Under the pieces are notes generated by a model, which saw only the letters and a list, made by a program, of their open reading frames with translations, was not told where the DNA came from and ran no database searches. The translations under genes and the position numbers were made by a program. Shown here in pieces: positions 1 through 9,629 of a stretch of DNA of 64,000 nt. Numbering within the stretch: position 1 is the first letter of the stretch; each line of letters starts with the position of its first letter. This DNA comes from Zygnema cylindricum (taxonomy: Eukaryota; Streptophyta; Zygnematophyceae; Zygnematales; Zygnemataceae), in contig JBBHKE010000652.1 in the NCBI GenBank assembly GCA_037447655.1, positions 1-64,000 of the forward strand. The letters run 5' to 3'.

Positions 1-806
1 TTGAAGCTGGTACCTACCGCCCGTCAACTTAGCCTGTAGCCTTAGCCATTTAGTTTGCCATCATGCTTGAAGATATATAGTTTGATAGGTATTTAAATGT
101 TAACACGTAGTCTATTTCATTTAACGGATCTTTAAACATAGACACAGTTTGTAAAGTACGGCGTACAAAACATCCGAAACAAATACTGCGCATTTTGTTT
201 AGAAAGCGAAACAAATACTGCGGAAGTATTTATGACGGTCACGATTGTAATCCGGCTTAATCGGACGGCCACGAAGCATGCCGAGATCGTGGAATAGATT
301 TTCGGCGGTTTGCGGTTGACGTCACGTGAATTGCCACGTGGCAAAATCACATTGGATTAAGACATCTCTTGGGATTCCAAGAACGAATCCAAAAATGGCA
401 TGTGCCGACTTGTTGGCCATGTTGTACAATATCCGTACATAAAGTACATCGGCACTTGTACCTTATGTACGATACACTATTATGATTGGTGCTTTACTTC
501 AGTAGATAGAGTTTAGAGAGAGATAGGACTTCGAAAATTTTGATAGATTGGACCCTCTTTCCCAGAGAGCTTCTGTACAAAAGGTCAACTTTGACCCTTC
601 ATAACTTACTGCTCAGGGGAGCAAATTCAGAGATTCTTTTTGCTATAGACTCAGGGGAGTCTTGACTTTACAAGGGTGAAGGTGGTCTGAGTTTTTGTTT
701 GCCAGGGTGGCAGTTATTCTTGCTGAAACACAAAGGGGTCAGGGTTATCATAGAGGCTTCGTGTGAGCTGCCTACTCTGAGGTCCTATGGAGGTCTCGGA
801 GTTACA
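1..806 (+). repeat. Partial LTR of the E2 family, plus orientation
   Basis: This is the right-hand ~806 bp of an LTR related to those of E2 but in the opposite orientation. It shares the GC-rich hairpin region near the window edge, the GTAC inverted repeat, and the U5 end with an in-frame ATGGAGGTCTC ending in ...GTTACA. The next bases are not a primer-binding site but HSP20-like coding sequence of unit A, so this is either a solo LTR or the 3' LTR of an element lying to the left of the window. A full-length LTR of this family is about 1055 bp, so roughly 250 bp are missing. The target duplication cannot be checked because the left flank is outside. Confidence 0.85.
434..489 (+). promoter_or_regulatory. 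LTR promoter: GTAC inverted repeat plus CCAAT-type box
   Basis: An inverted repeat with arms CGTACATAAAGTAC and GTACCTTATGTACG is separated by about 10 bp and followed by GATTGG (inverse CCAAT) 13 bp further on. The same arrangement stands in both LTRs of E1 and of E2. No perfect TATA box follows here; TAGATAGAG lies about 15-25 bp downstream. Confidence 0.5.
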
Positions 807-1416
807 ACCACGTCCACCCGCATGTGACGCTTATCACACCCGTGACTCTTGTCTCGATTCTCACCCTTTACGTGTGCATCTCCCCTCTTCGCATGTCGGC
901 GCATTTTGTGATGCTCATTGTCGTCTCCGGAACGTGTGCCTTTCCCCATGTGACGTCCGTGATGGTGACTGTCACGTCGTCCGTGTTGGTTTGAGACGGC
1001 AATCTCCATCGATTCGGTTTTATTTCCTCCCTCTTTGTTGAAATTGATGTCTTCGAGTTTCCTCACTGTCTTTGTACCAGAAAGAGACCTCCCTCGACCT
1101 CCACGGCGATGATGTCCACCCCGACACCTTTGACATCTGTCACGCCCTTTTTCTCCTGTCCATCGTTTCTCCTTGCCGTTAGTGAGAGCCTTTCTAACCG
1201 GCCATTCTGTCAGCTCTCCGCCTGCTGCCATATCCTCTCCCTCCCCTCCTAGACGCCTCAAGTGGCGCCACGCCCCTCGTCCATGGCCGTGTCTCCTCCC
1301 CGTCCATCCGCACATTTCTTCACACGGCCATGGCTGCGAGAAGGAGAACCTTTGTGTCTTCTTCGGTGAGGGGAAGAGAGTGAGAGAGTTTCCATTGTGA
1401 TATTGTTGGCTGCCAT
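807..1416 (-). pseudogene. HSP20-like gene, unit A, N-terminal fragment
   Basis: This is the N-terminal extension of the tandem HSP20-like family. It retains the His/Arg-rich blocks and the conserved VRKLEDINFNKEGG segment. The start would be the ATG at 1416 (context CAATGGCAGC), as in all other copies. One C is missing in a C-run near 1300, so the start codon and the rest are in different frames. The LTR at 1-806 interrupts the gene at the beginning of the alpha-crystallin domain (after RVDVV), so the chaperone domain of this copy, if it survives, lies left of the window. I regard it as dead. Confidence 0.75.
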
Positions 1417-2349
1417 TGTTTTTTTGTACTATTGCCTGTTGAGCGGGAAGATGGAAATTGGGTAGAGGGGAAGGAGGAGAGAGGAAAGTTGAAATGACGA
1501 GTTTTGGAATTGCTTGATTAGTGGTGGGTGGTGTCAGCTTTCTTTGTGAAAAAGTTAAGCAGAGGAAGTTGAGATATCGAGTTTTAGAATTCCATTTCAT
1601 AACCTGACTTGAGTTGTTTGCGTGGTTGTAAAGATAACGAGTTATGGAATTCCTGTTTTTCGCTTTGGATTCCTTGACATCTTTAAGTCCGCGGTATCGC
1701 GAGGCGCAAGCTGTGAGTCGTTTGATGTGCTCGGACAGTTTCGATTTCTGGATGCTTCGACACGGTTTGGTACATTCCGTGTCGCTTCTTGTAGCATTGT
1801 CACATGACACCTCGCCGATCCTTTTCATCCTCGTGAACTGAGAAAGCACGTCAAAATGGTATATCAGTTAACAAACTTAACATTGTACTGTATGCATACT
1901 ATATGGTTTCGCATGTAGAATATGCGTGTAACATGTAGCATTCATGTAACATGTAGACACCTCATGTAGCATTTCCGTACCTTTTTGTAATTTCGTACAC
2001 TAAAAGTATGCGACAACTCTTAGGGCATAATCGAGGCTATCGTAAAATAGATCAAAAGTTTTATTTATCGCGCCCGTACATGTACGCTAAGCTATTTAAA
2101 CAGGTTGAGTGTGAGACGCGCCCCATAAAATATGCACTTAAAAATAGAAAAGTGAAAATACTGCCCTGAAAAGCACAGCAACATAATCAGAAATCAGAAT
2201 TGACTCTGAATTGAGAATGATGTTCATGATGTTCGATTACTGTAGCCTCTTACTTCCGTATCGCCTCCGGATTACATCCTCTAAGTTGACATCATTAAGT
2301 TTAATCTCATGTGAAATACTGATATGATGCTGCTGCAACTTCAATATAA
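1417..2349. other. Unit A: upstream region of the HSP20-like gene
   Basis: This is the unit A version of the ~0.8 kb between the HSP20-like start codon and the Gag-like remnant. It keeps two copies of the GAGTT-x3-GAATTCC box (around 1575 and 1640) and the degenerate CCGCGG-centred palindrome near 1690. No independent gene was recognised; a long open frame here (785-1849) is a fusion with the gene frame created by the frameshift. Confidence 0.5.
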
Positions 2350-2615
2350 AGCGCAAATGAGCTGGATGACGCTGAGGAAATTGCTGCTGCAAAAGTTTCA
2401 ATTTTTACAGCAGTTGCAATCGGCAATGAAGTGACGGCACTTCTCGCTTTTCTTGTTGCTGTTGTCTGAACCATGGTTTGCAGTTGTGTCTGGCCGATTG
2501 ATATTTGCTACTTGAAGCAAATAAAGTTTCGCCCATGGCATTTACAAGTCCAATCCCTTTCAGGTGATTAATGGTTACTTCAAAAGGCGATTGTGTACAT
2601 AGGTTACCGCACCTT
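2350..2615 (-). pseudogene. Gag-like remnant, unit A, C-terminal part
   Basis: In minus-strand translation this resembles the C-terminal half of the Gag-like sequences in the other units: HLKGIGLVNAMGE, then an S/A-S-S-K-Y-Q-S-A-R segment, then the decayed zinc-knuckle region. The rest of the sequence continues on the far side of E3 at 21360. Element E3 inserted exactly here, duplicating CTATT. No protease, integrase or reverse transcriptase follows. Confidence 0.6.
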
Positions 2616-2620
2616 CTATT
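2616..2620. repeat. Target-site duplication of E3 (left copy, CTATT)
   Basis: CTATT here and at 21355-21359 flank E3. Uninterrupted copies of this target in units B and C read ...CACCCTATATTGTGGCAGC, confirming that the flanks were once contiguous. Confidence 0.9.
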
Positions 2621-3192
2621 TGTTGTTCTACAACCACCGGTGCAGGTGGAGGAGCAGCAGTAGTAGTAGAAGTAGACATGATACACTCTCAGAAGCTATC
2701 AAGAATCCTACCAACCAGCTGTTCTTAAGTGCTCACCAATTCTTATACAAGCATCCAAACCTCACAAAACTCTATCAGAATATAGAGTAGCATAAACACT
2801 GACAACTCCCAAAGTTTCAGCACAATTGACCCAACAACACTCAAGATATAATACTCAGAAGTTTCCCAAAAACTGTTTGCAGTTTTACTACTTGGAAGTC
2901 TGGATACATAAAAATGCTCTAAGTCCTAAGTCTTATACTTTCGGTGTTCTACCGCCGATAACAGTGTACCTGAGAGGTACGTCCAAAATCAACCCACCTA
3001 ATGAGATCTACGTGTCCTTGATCGTGCCAACCCAATCTATCATCGTACAGTCAATATTACTCAGAATCTATATTAAGTGATTGTACAAATACTTGTCTGC
3101 TAAGTCACTTGTGATACTCTTATGAATCTCGTCCGTTGACTAGATTCATATCAATCGCAGCTGCGTTGTCCCGTACCGGATCACATTTACAT
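2621..3192 (-). repeat. E3 3' LTR, piece 1
   Basis: This matches 20516-21087 of the 5' LTR with about 15 differences. It includes a stretch of GTAGTAGTAGAAGTAG, which on the minus strand encodes the Ser/Thr-rich start of gag in the 5' copy. It is broken at 3192 by E1; the intact LTR continues TACATCACCCGCGG at the same place. Confidence 0.92.
3188..3192. repeat. Target-site duplication of E1 (left copy, TACAT)
   Basis: TACAT occurs here and at 9625-9629, immediately outside the E1 LTR ends. The unoccupied site in the E3 5' LTR has it once. Confidence 0.93.
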
Positions 3193-3491
3193 TGCAATTC
3201 TGTGTCCTCCATTGGACTACAGAATACAGGAAGCCTCTAGATAGTATTTATCTAACCCACTTCAAGCCACAACCACTGCTGCCCAAAAAGGCAAACTGAC
3301 AATTTGACTACACCACTGTGCAGCCTAAACTCCCTTGAGTCCGTAGCAAAAGAATCACTGAAAACGGCCAACCAACCGATAAGTTATAGGGTGGCAAAGA
3401 TACCAATTTATACAAACTCTCAAAGAGAGAGAGGGCTATCTACCTGATTTTTCCTAAGTCCTAGTTTTTCCTAGTTCTTTCTCACAACCCC

Positions 3492-3566
3492 TATATACTG
3501 CCCCTACGAACCAATCAGAATACTGTGTAGTACCAGAAAGTACTACTGCCGATGTACTTTCTGTAC
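3492..3566 (-). promoter_or_regulatory. E1 3' LTR promoter cluster (GTAC palindrome, CCAAT, TATA)
   Basis: Reading on the minus strand: inverted repeat GTACAGAAAGTAC / GTACTTTCTGGTAC around a 10-bp spacer, then CTGATTGG (CCAAT type), then TATATAGGGG about 15 bp further. This is the best TATA in any LTR of the window. The order and spacing fit an LTR U3 promoter, with about 300 bp of R-U5 between it and the gag ATG. Confidence 0.6.
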
Positions 3567-3961
3567 CGCCTCTATACGACAAGGCCATTAGGCGGACGTG
3601 TGTCTATTTTCCACTCGTCCGTACATTGCTCGAAATCGCGCGACCGAATGTCATCTCTCCACGTGGTGCCAAGTCATGCCACGTCACTAAATGCCAAAGT
3701 GACCATTCCGGGATTTCGAAGATGATGTGTGCCATTGGATTTGATGCGAAATAAATCTGAGCTTTAATAAATACTTGCGAAATATTTGTTTCGCTGTCGA
3801 AACAAAAATGCGCAATATCCGTTTCAATTTAGTACAGTACTTCGCATTTCGTAAAACTGTATCTATGCGTGTTGTAAAGTGTTTTTAGTTTAATGATTTC
3901 TACATTACACAATAGTTAAAATATTAATGAAACCCTATATCTCCTAATGAACTTCTACGAC

Positions 3962-4025
3962 AGACTCGTTAGAGCTAACGGCTATGCCGCGCTCTGCCGG
4001 TCGGGGGTTTGAGTCCTGTCGGACT
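3962..4025 (+). other. tRNA-like segment in E1 3' LTR
   Basis: On the strand opposite to the element, CTCGTTAGAGC resembles an A box and GGTTTGAGTCC a B box, about 33 bp apart. The 5' LTR copy has the better B box GGTTCGAGTCC. There is no matching acceptor stem, so it is not a tRNA gene. Confidence 0.4.
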
Positions 4026-4245
4026 CAACCATTGGTTGAGAGTGACTTAAAGTCACTCTTTAGTCCTTCCTATGGAGCTGAGGCAGCCATGGCTCCATTG
4101 CTCTCTCTCTCTCTCCTTCATTCACTACAATAAGTATGGGGGCGAGAGAGAGAGAAGAGATAGAGGCAGGCTGCCTACATTTTCTTTATATGTTTTCGCT
4201 AATTTATTTTAGACCTAGAAAATACAAAAACTACTTATTTCAACA

Positions 4246-4258
4246 CTCCCCTTATTTT
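4246..4258 (-). other. E1 polypurine tract
   Basis: On the minus strand AGAAAATAAGGGGAG directly precedes the 3' LTR start TGTTG. This is the expected plus-strand primer of reverse transcription, and it is nearly identical in E2. Confidence 0.88.
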
Positions 4259-4672
4259 CTAGACTATTTTTAATTTTTCTTTTAATCCACATTTTTCCTT
4301 ACAGTATTTTAACTTTGGTGAGGGCACAAGTTTGGTCATCATGTCCGCTACCATTTCCTCATCAGATCTATATACAAGATTCACTATTTTATTCTCACCT
4401 TTTTCTCTTACAAAACTTAATCTTATGTCCATATGTTTAGCCTTAAAATGATGTTTTGGATTGGCTGCAATTGCTATGGCCGCTTGATTATCACAAAACA
4501 CTTCATACACTCCCTCAATGATATACCCCAGTTCTTGCAACAAGGACTTGATCCACATCAACTCTTTCACAGCAGAACAAGAGGCCATGTATTCAGCCTC
4601 CATAGTGGACTGAGCAACCACCTTTTGTTGCTTACTGGTCCAACAGCATGCACCTTCCCCAACATACAACAC
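4259..4672 (-). pseudogene. E1 RNase H domain
   Basis: This is the C-terminal RNase H of the copia polyprotein, which degrades RNA in RNA-DNA hybrids during reverse transcription. Visible motifs are KQQKVVAQSTMEAEYMA (TxE-type motif), the VFCDNQAAIAIA block and NPKHHFKAKHMDIRLSFVRE, the usual copia RNase H tail. It ends in a stop 12 bp before the polypurine tract, the expected polyprotein end. It is separated from RT by an in-frame stop around 4673-4723, so the polyprotein is broken. Confidence 0.85.
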
Positions 4673-4723
4673 ATACCCAGAAGTGCATCATCTCATAGGT
4701 GCGTCCCTATAACTGGCATCACT

Positions 4724-5647
4724 CTAAGTAGTGATGTCAGTGTGCTCCCCTCCCAAGTGCAACCACAACTCTCTGGTTCCTACGAGATATCTCATGACTC
4801 TTTTGGTTGCCTCCCAATCCCTCTTCCTAGGATCATTAAGACTCCTTCTGAGTACTCCAATAGCTGCCGCTATGTCCAGCTTGGTACAATTCATAAAATA
4901 GATTAAACTTCCTACGACGTGTCTATAAGGGATAGTCTTCATAAAATCTCTCTCTTCTGTACTCATTTGATCATCTAAGATCATCACTCCTCCTTCTACA
5001 CTCCCATCACTTACTTTTTTCAAGCCCATGGGAGTGGTACAACTGTTAGCATTTTCCATCTGGAATTTCTCAAGCATATTTCGTATTGCTTCTTTCTGAG
5101 TAAGTCTGATAATCTTCTTCCCCCTATCTCTCTCCATTTGGATCCCCAAAATATATTTTGCCTCCCCTAAATCTTTCATATCAAATCTGCTTTTAAGATC
5201 TGTTTTTAACTTATTGATCTTTTCCAAGGATTTACTCAACACAAGCAGATCATCCACATAAATTGCAATAAAAATGACACCATTCTCATCTTCAAACATA
5301 TATATAGAATGGTCACAGCTGACAAGGATATATCGCAGACCGGTAAGAAATTCATCTAGTTTCTTATTCCATTGTCGTGGAGCCTACTTTAGTCCATATA
5401 AGGACTTTATGAGCCCGCAGACTTTCTTCTCTTCTCCTTCTTCCACGAACCCCTCGGGTTGTCTCATGAAGATTTCTTCCTCTAATTCACCATTGAGGAA
5501 AGCAGTCTTAATGTCCATCTGATGTAATTCCATGTCTTCCGCTGCTACCAGAGTGAGGAGAATCCTTACTGATGGGAACCGAACAACTGGAGCAATGGTC
5601 TCCTCATAGTCAATCTCCTCCTTTTGGGTGAACCCCTTCGCTACCAA
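4724..5647 (-). pseudogene. E1 reverse transcriptase domain
   Basis: This is the copia RT, in two open pieces. The first (5384-5647) has FTQKEEIDYEETIAPVVRF, HQMDIKTAFLNGELEEEIF and LIKSLYGLK. The second (4724-5299) has the catalytic YVDD at 5249-5260 and KDLGEAKYILGIQ, then IPYRHVVGSLIYFMNCT. A stop after SLYGLK at 5384 and a break in 5300-5383 separate them. Upstream, 5650-5850 still encodes the start of the domain, out of frame. E2 carries the same domain in better condition. Confidence 0.85.
5249..5260 (-). other. E1 RT active-site codons (YVDD)
   Basis: TATGTGGATGAT encodes Tyr-Val-Asp-Asp, the polymerase metal-binding motif of copia RTs. Confidence 0.9.
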
Positions 5648-5854
5648 TCGAGCCTTATATCTTTCAATGGTATTATCTAGGTTCAGTTTTAGTTTAAATA
5701 CCCATTTACACCCAATAGGTTTTTTCTGTCGGAGGACAATCTGCTAGTTCCCAAGTATTTGCTTCCATGATAGAAGCCATCTCATCATTTATGGCTCTAA
5801 TCCATCTTTCTTTCTCTAGACTATTCACTGCCTCTAAGTAAGACTGAGGCTCAT

Positions 5855-6421
5855 CTAATGAGATAGCTTAGTTACCTTATGGGCAGCTTGTTTTTCATGT
5901 ATCCTTTTGCTGCTCCTCCTTGCTTTCTCGAACTCCGAAGCTGGAATGGATGGAAGTCTTGGATTTCTTCTCACTGTCTCATCGGCTCCCCTGTCCATGG
6001 AAACCGGTTCTTGTCCCGCTTCTTCTATCTCCTCGAAGTCCATAGGAGTATGTGAGGTTTCTGGTGAGTCTCCTGTATCTTGGATCTCCCCTGAATCTGT
6101 AATCACGGTTTCATTCATGTCCCTTTCGGGAACGACCGAATTCTCATCACTTTCGGACTCAAATCTGATCCTTATCTTCTTTGTATATTTGAAGGGGTCA
6201 AATGACTTCCCTTCATCCATGACAACTAAGTGTTTGACCAGAATGATATCTTTCTTTGCTAAGTCATAGACTCTATATCCCTTAACATCCTCATCATATC
6301 CCACAAAGTATCCAGGTTTTCCCTTAGCATCTAGTTTCCAGTTTTTCCTATCCGTGTCAAGACTGTAAACTTGGCTACCAAATACTTTAAGGTGTGGATA
6401 TCTGGTTTCCTTCCAACCCAT
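5855..6421 (-). pseudogene. E1 integrase C-terminal region and linker
   Basis: HLKVFGSQVYSLDTDR, GKPGYFVGYDEDVKGYRVYD and KHLVVMDEGK are the conserved integrase C-terminal (GKGY-like) blocks of copia elements. An acidic, Pro/Ser-rich linker follows, leading to RT. The frame is shifted relative to the integrase core, with about 90 bp of overlap between the two frames. It ends at a stop in ...KVTKLSH. Confidence 0.8.
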
Positions 6422-7323
6422 CTCTCATAAGGTGTCACTCCATTTACAGCTGAGGTAAGGACTCTATTCTTAATATAGTTGGCACAGTTCATTGCCTCTG
6501 CCCAAAATCTTTTTCCTATTTTCTTGTCTGCCAACATACTGCATGCACTATCTCCTAGTGTTCTATTCAACCTCTCAGCTACCCCATTTTGTTCTGGGTT
6601 ATATGGTACAGTTTTCTGGTGCTGCACTCCCTCATCTCTCAAATATTCCTCAAACTCGTTAGAGGTATATTCCCCCCCATTATCACTCCTTATCCTTTTA
6701 ATGGGGGTTTCATGCAACTTCTCACTCCAAGCTTTATATTCTTTGAAGTAAGTTGATGCTTCAGACTTTGTTTTCAGAAAGTAGACTCTAGAGTATCTAG
6801 ACCAGTCATCAGTTATTGTCATCATAAACCTCTTTCCTCCAACCGAAGGTACTTTTGCAGGCCCCCAAATATCTGTGTGGACTAAATCTAATACTTTCTC
6901 ACCTCTATATGTGGCGGCTTTGGGAAAGGGAAGTCTGTGAGCCTTACCTTGAGCACAACCACTACAATCATCCATCATTTCATTATCCCCAAACTCAATG
7001 CCATCTACTACCCCAAGTTTTTTCATTTCCCTTAACCTATCAAAATGTACATGCCCCAACCGCTTATGCCAAATCATCACCTTAGGAACACCAACATAGT
7101 AAGCATTCTTCTTTTCATTACTCAAGTTAAGCCTAAACATTCCTTGGCTATCCTTATTTGCTCTGAAGTAAACTTCATCCCCATACTTAGCTGTAAAGAC
7201 TCCCTTTCTAGGGAAGGTATCAAACTCTTTGTCATCTAACACAGACGTAGAGACAAGATTTTTACTCAGCTGAGGAATGTAAAGTATATCTGAGAATGTA
7301 AGTATAGAAGTCTTACCCTCCAC
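6331..7323 (-). pseudogene. E1 integrase core with GAG-pre-integrase zinc finger
   Basis: The His-His-Cys-Cys finger is visible (WHKRLGH ... CSGCAQGK). The DDE triad is intact: VHTDIWGP, IRSDNGGEYTS and PEQNGVAERLNRTL. The core retains FWAEAMNCANYIKNR and TPYERWVGRKPDI, and then runs out of frame. It integrates element cDNA into chromosomes. A stop separates it from the protease region upstream. The length from finger to TPYERW is normal for the family. Confidence 0.9.
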
Positions 7324-7708
7324 TTAGACTTTCAGATCTACTGATCCCACTAGATTTGTAGTAACCACTCTCCCATCCCCAAACTCTATCTCTACAGTAG
7401 GAATCTTTCTTAGCTTTGTGAAGAGTTCTTTATCACGACACATATGCATGGATGCACCTGAGTCGATGATCCATCCTTCCTGTGGAGCTTCCCGAATTGC
7501 TCCAAGGGCACACTTCTGCCTCCAAGGGATCTCCTTCTCCTCCAGACTCTCGTCAAGAAGAAGCTCTCCATCCTCCTCAGAGGACTCATCCTCGGTTTCT
7601 CCTGACACTTTTGTAACCACAACTGCCTTTTTCTTCCCTCCGGAAGCACCCCCTCCATGGTTCTCTTGGAGCCTCAGCTCTGATAGCTTGACACAATCTG
7701 CAATAAAG
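7324..7708 (-). pseudogene. E1 protease region
   Basis: GWIIDSGASMHMC contains the aspartic protease triad DSG (about 7453-7475), followed by FGDGRVVTT and LVGSVDLKV, all standard for copia proteases, which cleave the Gag-Pol polyprotein. An acidic spacer precedes it. An in-frame stop at 7324-7326 separates it from integrase, and a stop in the zinc knuckle (near 7711) from gag. Confidence 0.85.
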
Positions 7709-7710
7709 TG

Positions 7711-8607
7711 TCATGGCTTTTTGCAATAATGACAAAGACCCTTTGGGGGCCGAAGTCCCCCAGAATGATCTCTTTCCCCTCTATAAGGTTTCTTCGGGTC
7801 CTTCCCCCATCGGTCCCCTCCAGCTGCTAGAGCTTGAATGCTCTTTCCTCCTCTCCTAATCTCCATTGTGTTTTCCTGCACAAGTATCATCTTGACTACT
7901 GTGTTCCATTTCCATGAACTATCAGGCATTCTTTGTACTCGGTACACTATGTTTTCGAACTCATCTGGTAATTTCATGATAAGGGTGTTAACTTTCATTT
8001 TCATTGTACCTGTCCACCCGGCACTTTCCATTTCCATATACTAATAAGAAAGATCATTACAGTAATATAACATCTTTCCTCCTTTGTAAGTGTAACTCAA
8101 TAGCTTTTGCTCAGCCAACAAGATCTCCTGAATAGTTCCTGCTCTATAAATCTCCACCAAACTCTCCCACAACTCCTCGGCCTTGTAAATGTGAAGATGA
8201 GGAGTGGCCAAACCTTGAGTGAGGTGCCTCAGAATGAAGTTCTTGGCAGCCATGTTTACATCCTCCCACATTTGAGTATCGTTCTCCACGGTCTTCACGG
8301 TCGCCGCTCCCGATACTGTGGCAATAGGAGTGAGGGGTGTCTCCTTCTCTTTCTCCTTTTCGGACACACTGCTGTCCCCATCATCTTCCTCCTCCGCTGA
8401 GGCAGCGGTTGTTGCAGAAAACCTTACTCCCCCAAATCCTGGTGGAGTTCCCGAAGGTGGACGTTTCACTTGTCCACTGACGATACCCCAGGATCGTTTT
8501 TCACACAAAGCTCCCATCATCATGGCTTCCCAATAGATGAACCCAGATCCATTGAAGGTGGGCACGTTAGAGGGTGGGCCCATAACCTGCAATTCTGTGT
8601 CCTCCAT
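7711..8607 (-). pseudogene. E1 gag
   Basis: This is the copia capsid/nucleocapsid precursor. The frame opens with an ATG inside the 5' LTR (MEDTELQ), crosses the primer-binding site (VMGPP), and continues NVPTFNGSGFIYWEAMM, the usual Gag start. Further blocks are MAAKNFILRHLTQGLA, KLLSYTYKGGKM, LIMKLPDEFENIVYRVQ and the knuckle start LCHYCKKP. It is broken by a stop near 8041 and by a stop in the knuckle where Gly is expected. The ATG in the primer-binding site (8583 on the minus strand) is the alternative start and fits normal Gag length better. Confidence 0.88.
8573..8587 (-). other. E1 primer-binding site (half initiator-tRNA type)
   Basis: The plus strand reads GGTGGGCCCATAACC, identical over 15 nt to the anticodon stem and loop of plant initiator tRNA-Met, and it abuts the LTR end without a gap. 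The element RNA would pair with an internal tRNA segment, not with its 3' end, as known for Drosophila copia. Confidence 0.88.
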
Positions 8608-8894
8608 TGGACTATAGAATTCAGGAAGCCTCTAGATAGTATTTATCTAACCCACTTTAAGCCACGACCACTTCTGCCCAAGAAGGCAAACTGACAATTT
8701 GACTGCACCCGTGTGGAACGTGGACTCCCCTGAGTCCGTAGCAAAAAGAATCACTGAAAACGGCCAACTAGGCGATAAGTTATGAGGCAGTAAAAATGCC
8801 TATTTGTACAAACTCTCAAAGGGAGAGGTGACTACCTACCAAAATTTTATAAGTCCCGATTCTCTCTAATAACTTCTATCTATTGAAGTATGGA

Positions 8895-8952
8895 CCAATC
8901 AGATTACTGTATCGTACACTAAAAGTACTACTGTCGATGTACCTTTTGTACG
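8895..8952 (-). promoter_or_regulatory. E1 5' LTR promoter cluster
   Basis: CCAAT-type box (GATTGG on the minus strand) downstream of an inverted repeat whose arms carry GTAC at both ends, with a 10-bp spacer. TATA has decayed to AATAGATAG at about 8877-8885. Confidence 0.5.
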
Positions 8953-9346
8953 GCCTATGTACGACAAGGCTATTAAGCGGACGCGTGTCCGCTTTTCACT
9001 CGTCCGTACGTTCCTCGGAATTCCTATGACCGAATGTCATCTCTCCACGTGGCTCCAGGTCATGCCACGTAGCAAAATGCCAAAGTGACCACTCCGGGAT
9101 TTCGGCGATGATGTGCGCCGTTGGATTTTATGCGAAACGCAATCTTAGCCGTAATAAATACTTGCGCGGCATTTGTTTCGATGTCGAACTAAAATGCGCA
9201 ATATCCGTTTCAAACAAGTACAGTACTTCGTATTTCGTAGAACTGTATCTATGTGTGGCGTTGAGGGTTTCAGTTAAATGAATCTAGTATATTACAATAG
9301 TTTAAATACTAATGAAACCCTATATCTCCTAACGAACTTCTACGAG

Positions 9347-9410
9347 AGACTGGTTAGAGCTAACGGCTACGCCGCGCTCTACCGGTCGGGGGTTCGAGTC
9401 CTTCCGGACT
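9347..9410 (+). other. tRNA-like segment in E1 5' LTR
   Basis: ACTGGTTAGAGC resembles the A box and GGTTCGAGTCC matches the eukaryotic tRNA B box. A T-arm can be drawn with G-C and G-U pairs around TTCGAGT. It lies antisense to the element. There is no full cloverleaf, so it may be a decayed tRNA-derived insertion or a chance RNA polymerase III-like box pair. Confidence 0.45.
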
Positions 9411-9624
9411 CAACCTTTTGTTGAGAGTGGCTTAAGCCACTCTTTAGTCCTTCCTATGGAGTTGAGGTAGCCATGGCTCCATTGCTCTCTCTCTCTCTCT
9501 CCTTCAGTGACTACAACAAGTATGGGGGGTGAGAGAGAGAGAAGAGATAGAGGCAGGTTGCCTACTTTTTCTTTTCTAATAAATTTAGACCTAGAAAATA
9601 TATTATAAATTACTTATTTCAACA

Positions 9625-9629
9625 TACAT
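9625..9629. repeat. Target-site duplication of E1 (right copy, TACAT)
   Basis: Second copy of the duplicated target; see 3188-3192. Confidence 0.93.

Larger units (their letters stand above)
3193..4245 (-). repeat. E1 3' LTR
   Basis: It starts with TGTTGAAATA and ends with CAGAATTGCA on the minus strand. It contains a CT microsatellite near 4100, the tRNA-like segment at 3962-4025, the GTAC inverted repeat, and a CCAAT/TATA promoter. Confidence 0.93.
3193..9624 (-). mobile_element. E1: Ty1/copia retrotransposon nested in E3 3' LTR
   Basis: This is a complete 6.4-kb element: LTRs of 1053 and 1037 bp (TGTTG...TTGCA on the minus strand), PPT, a 15-nt half-tRNA primer-binding site, and all copia domains in order. 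Each of gag, the protease-integrase junction, the integrase tail and RT has at least one stop or frameshift, so it is inactive. The LTR pair differs at very roughly one position in seven or eight by eye, plus indels, much more than the LTRs of its host E3. It is closest to E2 in protein sequence (shared WHKRLGHV, MMTITDDWSRYSRVYFLK). Confidence 0.95.
8588..9624 (-). repeat. E1 5' LTR
   Basis: This is the partner of 3193-4245, 1037 bp, with the same ends. It carries the CT/GA microsatellites near 9485 and 9532 and the tRNA-like segment. Confidence 0.93.

Noticed and set aside
785-1849. 354-codon minus-strand open frame in unit A
   Set aside because: Its first half is promoter and leader DNA of the HSP20-like gene joined to the true frame by a one-base deletion. 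Other units show the real start at MAAD and no conserved protein upstream.
8573-8587. The GGTGGGCCCATAACC strings as part of real initiator tRNA genes
   Set aside because: Only the anticodon arm segment is present; there is no acceptor stem, A box or B box around it, and it always abuts an LTR.
9480-9545. CT/GA microsatellites in the E1 LTRs as possible regulatory elements
   Set aside because: Simple repeats with different lengths in the two LTRs; nothing beyond low complexity can be supported.
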